Shown: positions 17,336 through 25,437 of the stretch, piece after piece
Layout of the letters: each line of letters opens with the position of its first letter
How positions within the stretch are numbered: position 1 is the stretch's first letter
Assembly: GCF_044904665.1 (NCBI RefSeq)
Contig: NZ_JADIKM010000005.1
Location: 1-64,000, forward strand
DNA: 64,000 bases
Direction of reading: 5' to 3'
Source of the DNA: Dyella_A ginsengisoli
GTDB taxonomy: Bacteria; Pseudomonadota; Gammaproteobacteria; Xanthomonadales; Rhodanobacteraceae
Notes under the pieces: generated by a model
Databases searched by the model: none
What the model saw: the letters and a program-made list of their open reading frames with translations, nothing else
Told to the model about the DNA's origin: nothing
Translations under genes and position numbers: made by a program

Positions 17336-17338
17336 AGT
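17310..17338 (+). promoter_or_regulatory. sigma70 promoter of the RES-Xre operon
   Basis: TTGACA (17310-17315), a 17-bp spacer and TAGAGT (17333-17338) form a near-consensus promoter. The start codon of the antitoxin lies 33 bases after the -10 hexamer, preceded by GGGAG. The 9-bp repeats overlap it. Confidence 0.75.
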
Positions 17339-17371
17339 GAATCCTGTCTCAAACCTACTTGGGAGATGACC

Positions 17372-17998
17372 ATGCCCACTGCGATCGAATTCATTGCCGA
17401 CCGTCTGCCGCGCGTCACCGTGGAGGATGTGCGCCGTTTCGCGGATACCGTCGAAATCCGCAATGCCCCGGCTTTCGCGGCCGAGTTGCAGGCGTTCATT
17501 CACGAGCGCGTGGAAGCGGTGAAGCTGCCCGCCAACCTCGAAGGCGAAACGGTGGCGCAGGCCTTGGAGCGCAAGGCGGCTGCGCTGCGCGCCGACACGC
17601 GCTGGGCACCGACTGAAACCGACGTCCAGCGAGGCCGCGCCGTGCTGCTCGAAGCCTTCAACCAGCCGCACAACCTGCCGCCCGCCGAGTTCGCCAAGCT
17701 GGCCGACAAGTCGCGCCAGCAGATCTACAAGGACATCCTCGCGCGCCGGTTGCTGGCGCTGAACGTGGGGCCGCGCGGCCAGAAGCTGCCCGACTGGCAG
17801 CTCGACCCGGTGAAGCAGCAATTGACCCAAACCGTGCTCCAGGAGATCGATGGTATCGACCACTGGACGATCTATCGCGCGCTGTCCGAACCGCTCGAAG
17901 GCTTGGGCGGCCGCTCGCCGGTGGATGCGGTGACGCATGGCACGATCGACGACGTGGCCGAGGCCGTGTTCAACGTGCTGGGCGTGCAGGTGCATTGA
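17372..17998 (+). CDS. Xre/ParS-like antitoxin of a RES-domain toxin
   Basis: A 208-residue protein. The second ATG (17372) is chosen because GGGAG is six bases before it; the ATG at 17366 overlaps the site. The C-terminal half (about residues 100-205) has the helix pattern of the Xre-MbcA-ParS toxin-binding antitoxins that precede RES toxins (FAKLADKSRQQIYKDILARR, then DGIDHWTIYRALSEPLEGLGGRSP-type PTDAL-like region). The extra N-terminal 100 residues make it longer than usual. It is 12 bp upstream of the RES toxin gene. Confidence 0.75.
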   Translation: MPTAIEFIADRLPRVTVEDVRRFADTVEIRNAPAFAAELQAFIHERVEAVKLPANLEGETVAQALERKAAALRADTRWAPTETDVQRGRAVLLEAFNQPHNLPPAEFAKLADKSRQQIYKDILARRLLALNVGPRGQKLPDWQLDPVKQQLTQTVLQEIDGIDHWTIYRALSEPLEGLGGRSPVDAVTHGTIDDVAEAVFNVLGVQVH

Positions 17999-18010
17999 AG
18001 CGAGACCGTC

Positions 18011-18628
18011 ATGAGCCACGAGCTGCCTTCGTTCCTGATCGATGCCGGTGAACTGCTCCAGCATGTGAGCCGCGTCGCCTATCGGGGCAGCCCCCTTTAC
18101 TACGGCCGCAGCGGCACGAATCGCTACGATGACCCGGCACGGGCCTATGGCGTGCTCTATCTGGGGCGCGACCTGCCTACGGCGCTGATGGAGTCGGTGT
18201 TTCACAAGCACCAGTGGCTCGCGGACACGCAACGCTCGATCGCGCTGAAAGAAGTCCAGAGCCGGTTGGTGCGTGCCGTAGGCGTTCTGGAAGACGTGCG
18301 CCTGGCCGACCTCACGGCACCGGGCGTCATGGCGGGCTACTTCGGCCTGAACCTGGAGCAGTTGGCCAGCCGCGACTACACGTACACGCAGCAGGTGTCT
18401 GCCCAGGTGCATGCGATGTGCCGAGACGACCGCCAGCCTCTGTTCGACGGCGTGCTCTATCCGTCGCGCAACAACTATCCCGACAAGAGCATCGCACTGT
18501 TCGAGCGGACGGGATCGAAAGTCGGCGTTGTCGAGGACATCGACCTGGTTGACCATGTGGACTGGCCGCGTTTCGTTGCCACCTACCGCATCGGCGTGGA
18601 GCCCGATCCCGGTCCGGCTGGGCCATAG
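18011..18628 (+). CDS. RES-domain toxin (NAD+-depleting type)
   Basis: A 205-residue RES-domain protein. The three name-giving polar residues are present: the arginine in TNRYDDPARAYGVLYLG (about 38-54), the glutamate in ALMESVFH (about 60-67) and the serine in LYPSRNN (about 153-159). RES toxins consume NAD+ and stop growth unless blocked by the upstream antitoxin. The pair probably stabilises the element against loss. The gene starts 12 bp after the antitoxin stop. Confidence 0.85.
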   Translation: MSHELPSFLIDAGELLQHVSRVAYRGSPLYYGRSGTNRYDDPARAYGVLYLGRDLPTALMESVFHKHQWLADTQRSIALKEVQSRLVRAVGVLEDVRLADLTAPGVMAGYFGLNLEQLASRDYTYTQQVSAQVHAMCRDDRQPLFDGVLYPSRNNYPDKSIALFERTGSKVGVVEDIDLVDHVDWPRFVATYRIGVEPDPGPAGP

Positions 18629-18727
18629 GACGAAGCGTCCTGAAGTAGCAAGAAGACACGTTGACGCCACGAACCGAATGAAGTGGAGCAAACTGGAATA
18701 GGTATTCCTCAGTAGTAGGAGACGACC

Positions 18728-19090
18728 ATGAACACCACCACCACCCGCATCAGCACCGCAGAACGCCTCGGCCGCGCATTTGGCCGCGGATGGCGTGCGT
18801 ATGCGCGAGGCGAACGGCGTGTGTCGAACTGGTTGGCATCCAAGGGGATGCCGCTGGCCGCCGCTGCCGTGCTGGTGTGGATGGTCAAGCTGGCCGCGCT
18901 GGGGGTATTGCTCTACACCGCCTTCTGGCTGGCTCTGTTGCTGTTGTTCGTCATGGTGGTTGCCTGGATGGCCCGCAACGCCGACTCGGGCGAAGCGTTG
19001 CCCGAGCCAGAGTGGCGAAACGGACCGGCAGGTTTCGGCCTTTACACCTACGATGGTTTCCGCATCGATCCTCATGTCGAGGATGACTAG
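18728..19090 (+). CDS. DUF3742 family small membrane protein
   Basis: A 120-residue protein with a basic amphipathic N-terminus, two hydrophobic segments (about 41-62 and 63-81) and a polar C-terminus ending in VEDD. It matches the DUF3742 pattern (GRAFGRGWRAYARGERR...) found next to TraG and the relaxase in this ICE family. Its role is unknown. An AGGAG site lies before the start, and it converges with traG, leaving only six bases between the stops. Confidence 0.75.
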   Translation: MNTTTTRISTAERLGRAFGRGWRAYARGERRVSNWLASKGMPLAAAAVLVWMVKLAALGVLLYTAFWLALLLLFVMVVAWMARNADSGEALPEPEWRNGPAGFGLYTYDGFRIDPHVEDD

Positions 19091-19096
19091 CGGTGT

Positions 19097-20620
19097 TCAC
19101 TTCTTCGCCACTGCATTGATCGCGATACTTCCGCCTTTCCCGCCGGCGGCCTTGGCATCAGCGGTCGCCCCGGCGAGGCCTTGCAGGACGTTGCCGGCGC
19201 GAACGCCCGCCCAAGCCAGCGCCATGATCCAGAACGTAGGCAGCACGATGAACATCGTGCCCATGACGAACATCATGAGCATGTCGCCGAAGGCGTTGTT
19301 CAGCCCCACCAGCGGATCGAAGTTGGTATGCGGCCGGTTCCACCCGAAGCCCCACCCATAGAGCGCATCGAGGATGGTGCTGTCGATCCAGCGGGCGAGT
19401 TGGAACCAGAAATCCGTGAAGAACAGCGCGAACTGCACGACGCTGACGGTAACGACTGTCTTGAGGTCGTAGGTGCCCACGAGCAGCACAAGCGGGATGC
19501 AGATGACCAGCGCCATCTTGAGCAGGGCGAGCACCATCGGTACGGCCTGGCGTACTACATCCATGGCGGGGAATGCGGCGATCGCCCCGACTGTCATCCC
19601 CACATCGCCCGCGGCACGGGTGACGATGTTCGGTAAGGACTTGTCGATCTGACCGCCGTAGTCCGTATAGACGCTGCCCTGGTTCAATTTCTGCTGCCGC
19701 GGTGACGCGATGGCGCGGATCACCGAATCGTCCACCTCGGCCCGGCTCAGGAACCCGGCCCAGCCCGCCAGGCGATTCAGCAGGCTCGGGTCCACTTGCC
19801 CCAGCAGCCGCGCGCGCAGGCCGTTGCTGCCGTCTGACCACCACTGCCTGCAAGTCGGGTAGCCGCCGCCATTGGCTACCTGCGCGAGCCCCGCATCGCG
19901 GGTGTCGTCATAGGGCCATGCTTCGCGCGCCGTGCTGGAGCGGTAACTGTCGTAGTAGCCACCCGTGTCCGTGAAAAAGCGCGAGCCGATCCAGGTCACG
20001 TCGTGCATCTGTTGCTCATCGAGATCCGGGCGCTGCATGAACAGCTTGGCGCGCGCCGGCCCGTAGCAGTCCCGCGAGAAATCCGCCACTTCCTGGGCCA
20101 GCACCGGGTCGTCGATACGGGTCGCGTCGATCTCCATCCGCATCTGCCGCAGGTCAGTGCCGCACGGGATCGCAGCCACCGAGGCGCTCGTGACGGCACG
20201 CGAAAGCGCGTGCATGAAGGCCCACCAGACCGGCACCTTCGCCGACTGGTTGTTGATGGTGCTGAAAGACTGCGACCAGCCGGTCTCCGCGGGCTGCGGC
20301 ACGCTGACTTGGCACTGTGCCGAGCGTGAGCTGTCGTATTGGATGGTGCTGAGGTCCACGTCGATGAACGGAATGCCGGCGAACATCACCACCACGATGG
20401 CGACGAAGACCCGGTTCTCGATGCGCGCGGCCGAGAGCACACCCTTGTTACCTTCGTCAGCGCCTTCTGCGCGGGCCTTCAGCCATTCCTGCACGACGAT
20501 GGCGACGAACGGCAGCGCGAACACACCGCTGGACACCAGTACGGCCCAGATGCCGTTGTTGACGATCCAGGACACGAGGGTGAGGTAGTACTCCAGGTAG
20601 TCGGTCGTGAAAAGCGTCAT
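19097..20620 (-). CDS. traG: TraG N-terminal-domain mating-pair protein
   Basis: A 507-residue inner-membrane protein with the TraG-N pattern of genomic-island MPF systems: an N-terminal tail and helices around residues 12-45, a helix near 75, a large periplasmic region of about 300 residues, and a C-terminal group of helices (about 365-490). The frame is open to 20986, but the family begins MTLFTTDYLEYYLTLV, giving 20620. Such proteins act in pilus assembly or mating-pair stabilisation. It is the promoter-distal gene of the transfer cluster. Confidence 0.85.
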   Translation of the reverse strand: MTLFTTDYLEYYLTLVSWIVNNGIWAVLVSSGVFALPFVAIVVQEWLKARAEGADEGNKGVLSAARIENRVFVAIVVVMFAGIPFIDVDLSTIQYDSSRSAQCQVSVPQPAETGWSQSFSTINNQSAKVPVWWAFMHALSRAVTSASVAAIPCGTDLRQMRMEIDATRIDDPVLAQEVADFSRDCYGPARAKLFMQRPDLDEQQMHDVTWIGSRFFTDTGGYYDSYRSSTAREAWPYDDTRDAGLAQVANGGGYPTCRQWWSDGSNGLRARLLGQVDPSLLNRLAGWAGFLSRAEVDDSVIRAIASPRQQKLNQGSVYTDYGGQIDKSLPNIVTRAAGDVGMTVGAIAAFPAMDVVRQAVPMVLALLKMALVICIPLVLLVGTYDLKTVVTVSVVQFALFFTDFWFQLARWIDSTILDALYGWGFGWNRPHTNFDPLVGLNNAFGDMLMMFVMGTMFIVLPTFWIMALAWAGVRAGNVLQGLAGATADAKAAGGKGGSIAINAVAKK

Positions 20621-20634
20621 GGCCTTGATCTCCC

Positions 20635-21006
20635 TCAAGCGGCCTGGGTCAGCAGGCCGGCCTCCAGCGCGACGATGGCGGCGACGCCGGCGATCTCGGC
20701 GCGGATCAGCCTGCGCCGCGCCTGCCCATCTGTCCCGCTTTGGTCTTCGCGGGCCAGCACCCGGCGGCGCATCCAGAGCCATCCGTAGGCCGTTGCCCCA
20801 TACACGCCCAGCCGCCAGATGAAGAAATACCCTGCCGAGGCCGCCAGCCACCGCTCCCAGGCCGAAACACTGCCGACCAGGTAGATGCCCGCGACGTTGA
20901 CCCCCACAGCGGCGGCAACGGCCAGCACAAACCACAGCAGGGTTTTCGCCGCGCGCCGGCTGAACAGCCAGCGCAGGGGGCGCCAAGTCATGCGCGCCTG
21001 GTTCAT
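20635..21006 (-). CDS. small ICE membrane protein of unknown function
   Basis: A 123-residue protein with a basic N-terminus and about three hydrophobic helices (residues 22-45, 56-78 and 104-121). It overlaps the stop of the PFL_4711 gene by four bases (ATGA) and lies 14 bp before traG, so it is co-translated with the transfer genes. I do not recognise a named family. Confidence 0.65.
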   Translation of the reverse strand: MNQARMTWRPLRWLFSRRAAKTLLWFVLAVAAAVGVNVAGIYLVGSVSAWERWLAASAGYFFIWRLGVYGATAYGWLWMRRRVLAREDQSGTDGQARRRLIRAEIAGVAAIVALEAGLLTQAA

Positions 21007-22400
21007 GGCTGACTCCCCGGATTGCCCTTCTGGAGCTGGTCGAGACGATCAGGCACCGGGTCGCCCTCGTAGATGCCGCGCGAGCCAGTCGCGCGCGCGC
21101 CGTGGCGCTGGATGATCGCCATGGGCGAATTGTTCGCCAGCTCGCGCCGCAGCTCCAGTTCCGTCTTGAGGTTGCGGATTTCGCGGTCGAGTGTGTCGCT
21201 CTCCTTGTTTACGGCATCCACCGCAAGCTCGTTGGCCGCGACGTTGGGCTCCTTCTTCCCCGTGAGCAGCGTGCGCTGCAGCAGCAGCGCTTTCTCCAGC
21301 ACGGACGACAGCGCGACCTCGGACGCCAGGCGCTGCGACAGCAGATGCTGGTCGGGCTCGTCGCGCAGTGCTTCGATCACGCCGCGCGTGATCGGCAGCG
21401 ATGCACTGCCGGCCTCGCGCAGGTTCTCCGGCGTCGTGTTCTTCGCCTTGGAGACGAGACCCTGGAGCGCCTGCAGCTTCGCGTCGTACTCTTCCTGGAT
21501 CAGCGGCGTCAGCCCGACGCCGGGCGTCGTCTCGGTCTTTGTGCAGGCATCGCAAGTGCGTTGTTCCTTCTCGCCGAGCACGCGCGTGGCCCACTCGACG
21601 GCCGCCTGCGGCGAGGCCCAGGTCTGGCACGAGAGGCTGCTGCAACTGGACGGCGCGATGGACGACGTATCGGTCACGCCGCGGCCGTTGACCAGGTTGT
21701 AGCCGGCGCGGGTGACATCGCCGACGACCTTGATTGCGGGCTGACCGGAGCCGCCCGCGTTGCTGCCCCCGATCCACGGCACGCCGTCATTGCCGCGGCG
21801 CGTCTCGGCCTGCTCGATGGCCGAGACCGCATCCGTACTCGACACAGCATCGCGCAGCGCCAAGCCTTCGGCCATCTGGCTCCAGCCGAGCTGGCCGCCT
21901 GCCGTGTCGGCCATCTTCTCGGCCATGGCACGGCACGTCAGCTTGGAGCGGTCGAAATCGAGACGTGCCTGCAGCACGCCATTGGTAAGCAGGTTGTAGA
22001 GGCCGGGATCGGCGCGCTGGATGATCAGCGCAGGCAAAGACGCCACCGCGCTGGTGGCGCTCTGGATCACTGACGACATGATTTGCTGGAAGCCGTTGGT
22101 GATGCCGTTGAGCTGGTTCTTCAACGTGGTCTGGATGCTCATGTCGCCGCAGATCAAGTTGCTGTTCCAGCCCACGCCCACCCCGAGGGAGCGCATGCCG
22201 GCCGCGCGTCCCATCGACACGGCACTGCCGCCGCCGATCGAGTACATGACGTCATCGCCGATGACGCTGCCGCTGGTCTGGTAGCCCAGTTGGCCCCAGG
22301 CCACGCCGCTGGCCAGCGCGAGCGTGCCGGCCAGCGCCAGGACGATCTTCGTGTGGCGTGCCTGGCGGGAGAGCGGATTGAGTGCGGTACGAATCTTCAT
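21003..22400 (-). CDS. ICE protein of the PFL_4711/TIGR03755 family (TraH-like)
   Basis: A 465-residue exported protein with a signal peptide (cleavage after GVAWG, about residue 36). The mature domain is Gly/Ser rich, with a long helical C-terminal part (about 330-440) that reads as coiled coil. By position and pattern it corresponds to the PFL_4711 family, the likely counterpart of F-type TraH in these islands, acting in the periplasm during pilus assembly. Nine bases separate it from the PFL_4710 gene upstream. Confidence 0.83.
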   Translation of the reverse strand: MKIRTALNPLSRQARHTKIVLALAGTLALASGVAWGQLGYQTSGSVIGDDVMYSIGGGSAVSMGRAAGMRSLGVGVGWNSNLICGDMSIQTTLKNQLNGITNGFQQIMSSVIQSATSAVASLPALIIQRADPGLYNLLTNGVLQARLDFDRSKLTCRAMAEKMADTAGGQLGWSQMAEGLALRDAVSSTDAVSAIEQAETRRGNDGVPWIGGSNAGGSGQPAIKVVGDVTRAGYNLVNGRGVTDTSSIAPSSCSSLSCQTWASPQAAVEWATRVLGEKEQRTCDACTKTETTPGVGLTPLIQEEYDAKLQALQGLVSKAKNTTPENLREAGSASLPITRGVIEALRDEPDQHLLSQRLASEVALSSVLEKALLLQRTLLTGKKEPNVAANELAVDAVNKESDTLDREIRNLKTELELRRELANNSPMAIIQRHGARATGSRGIYEGDPVPDRLDQLQKGNPGSQP

Positions 22401-22409
22401 GGTGCCACC

Positions 22410-23357
22410 TCAGTTGAAATCGACGCTGCCGAGGAAGACCTGGCCCTTGCGTTCGCAGCAGGCATAGGGCCGCCACAATGCCCAGGCGTAGTCGCCTTGC
22501 TGGGCCTGGGTCAGGAAATCGTTACGCGGGAAAACCGTGCAGGACGAGGACAGAACGGGCGTGAGTTCCTGCCACTTCCCGGTCGATGCGTCGCCCTCCA
22601 CCAGCGCGCCGGCAGGCCAGTAGCCGGGCCGCGAATCGGCGAGCAGCGGCTGATAGACGTGGATCTGCCCGCGGCGCGTGACAACATCACCTGCACGTTG
22701 GGCCACCACGGCACCAGCTTTGTGGTCGTCGGTCTGGTGCAGGAAGCCGCCACGGGGATACACGTTGCCCCAGAGGTTCATCGTGGTGCGTGCGCCGACC
22801 TCGCGCATGCCTGGAACCAGCGCTTCCGGGTAGGCCATCTCGGGCACGTTGTAGCGCCAGGCCAGCGTATCCAGCGTGCTGAGCAAGTACGGCATGAACG
22901 CCGTACCCGCGCCCTCGCAGAAGTAGCCCGACGACGAGACGAACTGGTTGAACACCTCGACGCCAGGGTGGCCGATCACGTCGGCGTTCTTGAACTTGGC
23001 GAGGTCGTTCTCGTGGTCTTCGTTCGTGGTTCCGTCGCCGCCTGCTTGGGCGGATGGGTTGGGCGTGCTCATCGCCCGGACTTCGACCCAGGGGTTCTCG
23101 CCGGTATTGCTGTAGCTGGAGACGACGGCATCGGGGATGTAGTGGCGAACCTTGATAGACGTGCGCACGGTGCAGCCGGTCCAAGTGCAGTAGAGCCAGT
23201 AGCAGATGCCGACGACCCGGTATTCGAGGCAGTCGGGCGATGCCACCGAGCCGACGACGGTGGCGGTGTCGAGGGCGTAGCTTCCGGTGGCACTGAGTAG
23301 CAGCACGGACGCCACGCCAGCGCGCAGGCGCCTCAACAGGTCGAATGGTCGGGTCAC
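22410..23357 (-). CDS. traU: ICE protein of the PFL_4710/TIGR03756 family (TraU-like)
   Basis: A 315-residue periplasmic protein. The start is the GTG at 23357, which overlaps the preceding TGA (GTGA) and has GGAGG nine bases upstream; the frame is open to 23477 but that part is antisense-like. A signal peptide ends near ATGSYA. The cysteine-rich TraU-like core follows (CLEYRVVGICYWLYCTWTGC) with further Cys at the C-terminus (ACCERKGQ). TraU proteins act in DNA transfer and mating-pair formation. Confidence 0.85.
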   Translation of the reverse strand: MTRPFDLLRRLRAGVASVLLLSATGSYALDTATVVGSVASPDCLEYRVVGICYWLYCTWTGCTVRTSIKVRHYIPDAVVSSYSNTGENPWVEVRAMSTPNPSAQAGGDGTTNEDHENDLAKFKNADVIGHPGVEVFNQFVSSSGYFCEGAGTAFMPYLLSTLDTLAWRYNVPEMAYPEALVPGMREVGARTTMNLWGNVYPRGGFLHQTDDHKAGAVVAQRAGDVVTRRGQIHVYQPLLADSRPGYWPAGALVEGDASTGKWQELTPVLSSSCTVFPRNDFLTQAQQGDYAWALWRPYACCERKGQVFLGSVDFN

Positions 23358-23800
23358 GGCTGGTTCCTCCGGTACTGCTCGATGCGCGCGACGGCGCGAG
23401 CCACGTCCGGTTCGCCGTAGACCACGTAGCGTTGGTCTACGACGACGGCCGGGATGCCGGTGATGCCCAGGCTCCATGCGTCTGTGACGCCCTGGTATGC
23501 GGAAGCGATGTGTCGCTGGAGATCGGCACCGCCGCTGGAGAGCCGGCGCCTGACGATGACTGTTGCCTGTTCGGAGTCGGCGGACAGTCCCGCCGAAAGC
23601 TCCGCTTCAATCCGGTGGGCTTCGTCCAGTTCGATCAGCCGTTCGCCGCCCATGGTCTTGACCGGGTGGCGACTGTCGGTGACGACCACTACGTCGGCGG
23701 CGAAGGTGGCCGGGCTGAAAACGGCCAGGGCGGCCGGCAGCGCGACGGCCAGGCCGAGGGTTCGCCAGCCCGGCGCGAACCTGGAAAGAGATGCTGGCAT
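23354..23800 (-). CDS. ICE protein of the PFL_4709/TIGR03757 family
   Basis: A 148-residue exported protein with a signal peptide (cleavage near TFAA-D, residue 35). The mature portion resembles the TrbC-like thioredoxin-fold family (LGITGIPAVVVDQRYVVYG) but lacks a CxxC motif. It is translationally coupled to the TraU-like gene by the GTGA overlap. A terminator after radC suggests that this gene begins its own transcript. Confidence 0.83.
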   Translation of the reverse strand: MPASLSRFAPGWRTLGLAVALPAALAVFSPATFAADVVVVTDSRHPVKTMGGERLIELDEAHRIEAELSAGLSADSEQATVIVRRRLSSGGADLQRHIASAYQGVTDAWSLGITGIPAVVVDQRYVVYGEPDVARAVARIEQYRRNQP

Positions 23801-23912
23801 GTCGCGTGCCCTTGAAGTTGATCAGGACAGTAGTCAAACGCGAAGCCGATGCGGCCCCAACAAACAATGCGCATCGCGGACTGCCCGCATACCTGCTTGT
23901 CTTCCACCCATG

Positions 23913-23937
23913 AAAAAGCGGAGGCCGAAGCCTCCGC
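23913..23937 (-). terminator. intrinsic terminator downstream of radC
   Basis: On the minus strand GCGGAGGC-TTCG-GCCTCCGC is an eight-base-pair stem with a UUCG-type tetraloop, followed by five T. It lies 26 bp after the radC stop and ends the upstream transcript before the PFL_4709 gene. Confidence 0.88.
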
Positions 23938-23962
23938 ATAGATCAAGGAGCCGATGTCATTG

Positions 23963-24457
23963 CTACAGCATGTCGGATTCCGCGAACGAGTACGGTGTAC
24001 CCTGGCCGACGATGAGGTGATCCAGCACCCTCACATCGATCAGTGCCAAGGCAGTCTTCAATGTTTGCGTTATCGCGCAGTCTGCGCTTGATGGCTCCGT
24101 ACAGCCAGAAGGATGTTGGTGCGAAAAAATGACGGCTGCGGCGTTCAGTTCCAGGGCACGCTGCATGATCGGGCGCGCATGTACCGTGGCCGAATGGATC
24201 GTGCCCTTGAACATCGGTTCGTAGGCGAGTACCTCGTGCTTGTTGTTGAGGAAAACGACAGCGAAGATTTCGTTCGGCTCGGCGACCAATTTCAGGCGCA
24301 GGTAATCCTTGACAGCGGTGGGCCCATCCAGGAATGGCCCCTTCTTGAAGATCCGCTGTTCCAGCAGCGCGATGGCTTGCCGGATGATCCGGTCATCAGA
24401 TTGGGACGCTGGGGCAAAACGTGGCTCCACGCAGGAGCCATTGACGATGAGAGACAT
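23963..24457 (-). CDS. radC: RadC-like JAB/JAMM-domain protein
   Basis: A 164-residue RadC-family protein. The C-terminal JAMM motif is SHQHPSGCTEPSSAD (about 110-124), a close variant of HNHPSG...PSxxD, with the upstream glutamate in NKHEVLA. It lacks the N-terminal helix-hairpin-helix of chromosomal RadC, as usual for mobile-element copies. It may act in DNA processing or antirestriction. The start at 24457 has AGG nine bases upstream. It has an unusually long structured leader (24480-24668). Confidence 0.9.
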   Translation of the reverse strand: MSLIVNGSCVEPRFAPASQSDDRIIRQAIALLEQRIFKKGPFLDGPTAVKDYLRLKLVAEPNEIFAVVFLNNKHEVLAYEPMFKGTIHSATVHARPIMQRALELNAAAVIFSHQHPSGCTEPSSADCAITQTLKTALALIDVRVLDHLIVGQGTPYSFAESDML

Positions 24458-24479
24458 GGCGAACCTCCAGAATGTAGAC

Positions 24480-24668
24480 GGAAGGCGCCACCCTGGGAGG
24501 GCAAGCCCTCCTGGGGATGGAAACAGCGGAGCAAGTTGCATCCACCACCGCGCAGCGGTGATTGTTCGCAGCCAGGATGCGAAGCGAACGGGTAGCGGTC
24601 AGCGCGGCAAGCCGAGCCGTAGCCTCCAAGACCGAGGGCTACCTGGGCATGTCGCCGACAACGTCGGC
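24480..24668 (-). ncRNA. structured leader RNA, copy 1 (upstream of radC)
   Basis: Transcribed with radC. Stems, in plus-strand positions: P1 24654-24659/24663-24668; P2 24619-24624/24637-24642 (GTAGCC/GGCTAC); P4 24564-24569/24584-24589 (GTTCGC/GCGAAC), whose loop GGATGC (24574-24579) can pair with GCATCC at 24538-24543; an intervening stem 24546-24551/24555-24560; and a terminal stem 24496-24502/24505-24511. The order matches copies at 51.8, 56.6 and 57.5 kb, and the stem sequences differ while pairing is kept. P1 overlaps the last codons of the Dsb-like gene. Confidence 0.72.
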
Positions 24669-25424
24669 AGGCATTTCGGATGTGGGGGTGGTGACCACGG
24701 CCGCCGCATCGCTGGCCGGGTTATCGGCCGCCAGCATGTCCATCGCCGACAGCAAGGCGTCGCCCTCGATCGGCCCCTGCAGCAGGATGGCCTGTCCCGT
24801 CTGGCGATCGAGCAGGCGCAGCGACGGCGTTGCGGTTACGCCGCTCTTGGTGGCTTCCGCGGCTTGGGCGCGAATGGTCGCATCGGGATGTTCGCTTGCC
24901 ATGCACTGCTCGACGGCCGGTGTGGATTCGGGGTAGCGCAGCCCATCCGGCAAGCCCTGGCCGTCGCTGCGCGTATGGGCATAGACCCATTCGACTGCCT
25001 GCCAGAACGCTGCATGCCCGCCTGCTTCGGCGGCGCACTCGGCCAGGCGGGCCTCGGCCGACGCGGCCGGCTCGTGCGCGGCCAGCGGCTGGTGGTGCCA
25101 TTGCAGCGCCACGTCGGTGTTGTTGCCGACCCAGTGCTTGAGCTGGGGGAAGTACTCCCGGCAGAACGGGCATTCCAGGTCGGCATAGAGCGTCAGCGTG
25201 AAGCGACCCTCCGGGTTGCCCATCTGCCAGGGCGGGCCGGAGGGCTGCATGATGCTGGCCGGCGCGGGCGGCTGTGGCGAGGAATCACCGGGCGACCGGG
25301 ACACCAGCCAGATCAGCAGCAGCGCGACCAGCGCAGCAGCCAATACCCAAGGCCAGCGGAGCCGCCGATTGCGACGGCGGAACGCCTGGACCTGCATCGG
25401 GATGGAGGGACGTTTCGGTTCCAT
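24639..25424 (-). CDS. DsbA/DsbG-like periplasmic thioredoxin-fold protein
   Basis: A 261-residue protein with a membrane anchor or signal segment (about residues 24-42). The thioredoxin-fold active site CPFC lies in YADLECPFCREYFPQLKHW (near residue 88), with the cis-proline in TATPSLRLLD. It probably keeps disulfides of the transfer apparatus correct. The stop codon falls inside the structured leader of radC, so the last residues (MPADVVGDMPR) are encoded by an RNA-motif hairpin. The protein body probably ended earlier in ancestors. Confidence 0.85.
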   Translation of the reverse strand: MEPKRPSIPMQVQAFRRRNRRLRWPWVLAAALVALLLIWLVSRSPGDSSPQPPAPASIMQPSGPPWQMGNPEGRFTLTLYADLECPFCREYFPQLKHWVGNNTDVALQWHHQPLAAHEPAASAEARLAECAAEAGGHAAFWQAVEWVYAHTRSDGQGLPDGLRYPESTPAVEQCMASEHPDATIRAQAAEATKSGVTATPSLRLLDRQTGQAILLQGPIEGDALLSAMDMLAADNPASDAAAVVTTPTSEMPADVVGDMPR

Positions 25425-25437
25425 GGCGTTCTCCGGC

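Noticed and set aside
17069..19075. 668-codon minus-strand frame over the RES-Xre genes
   Set aside because: It is antisense to the toxin-antitoxin pair and DUF3742 gene and lacks domain patterns.
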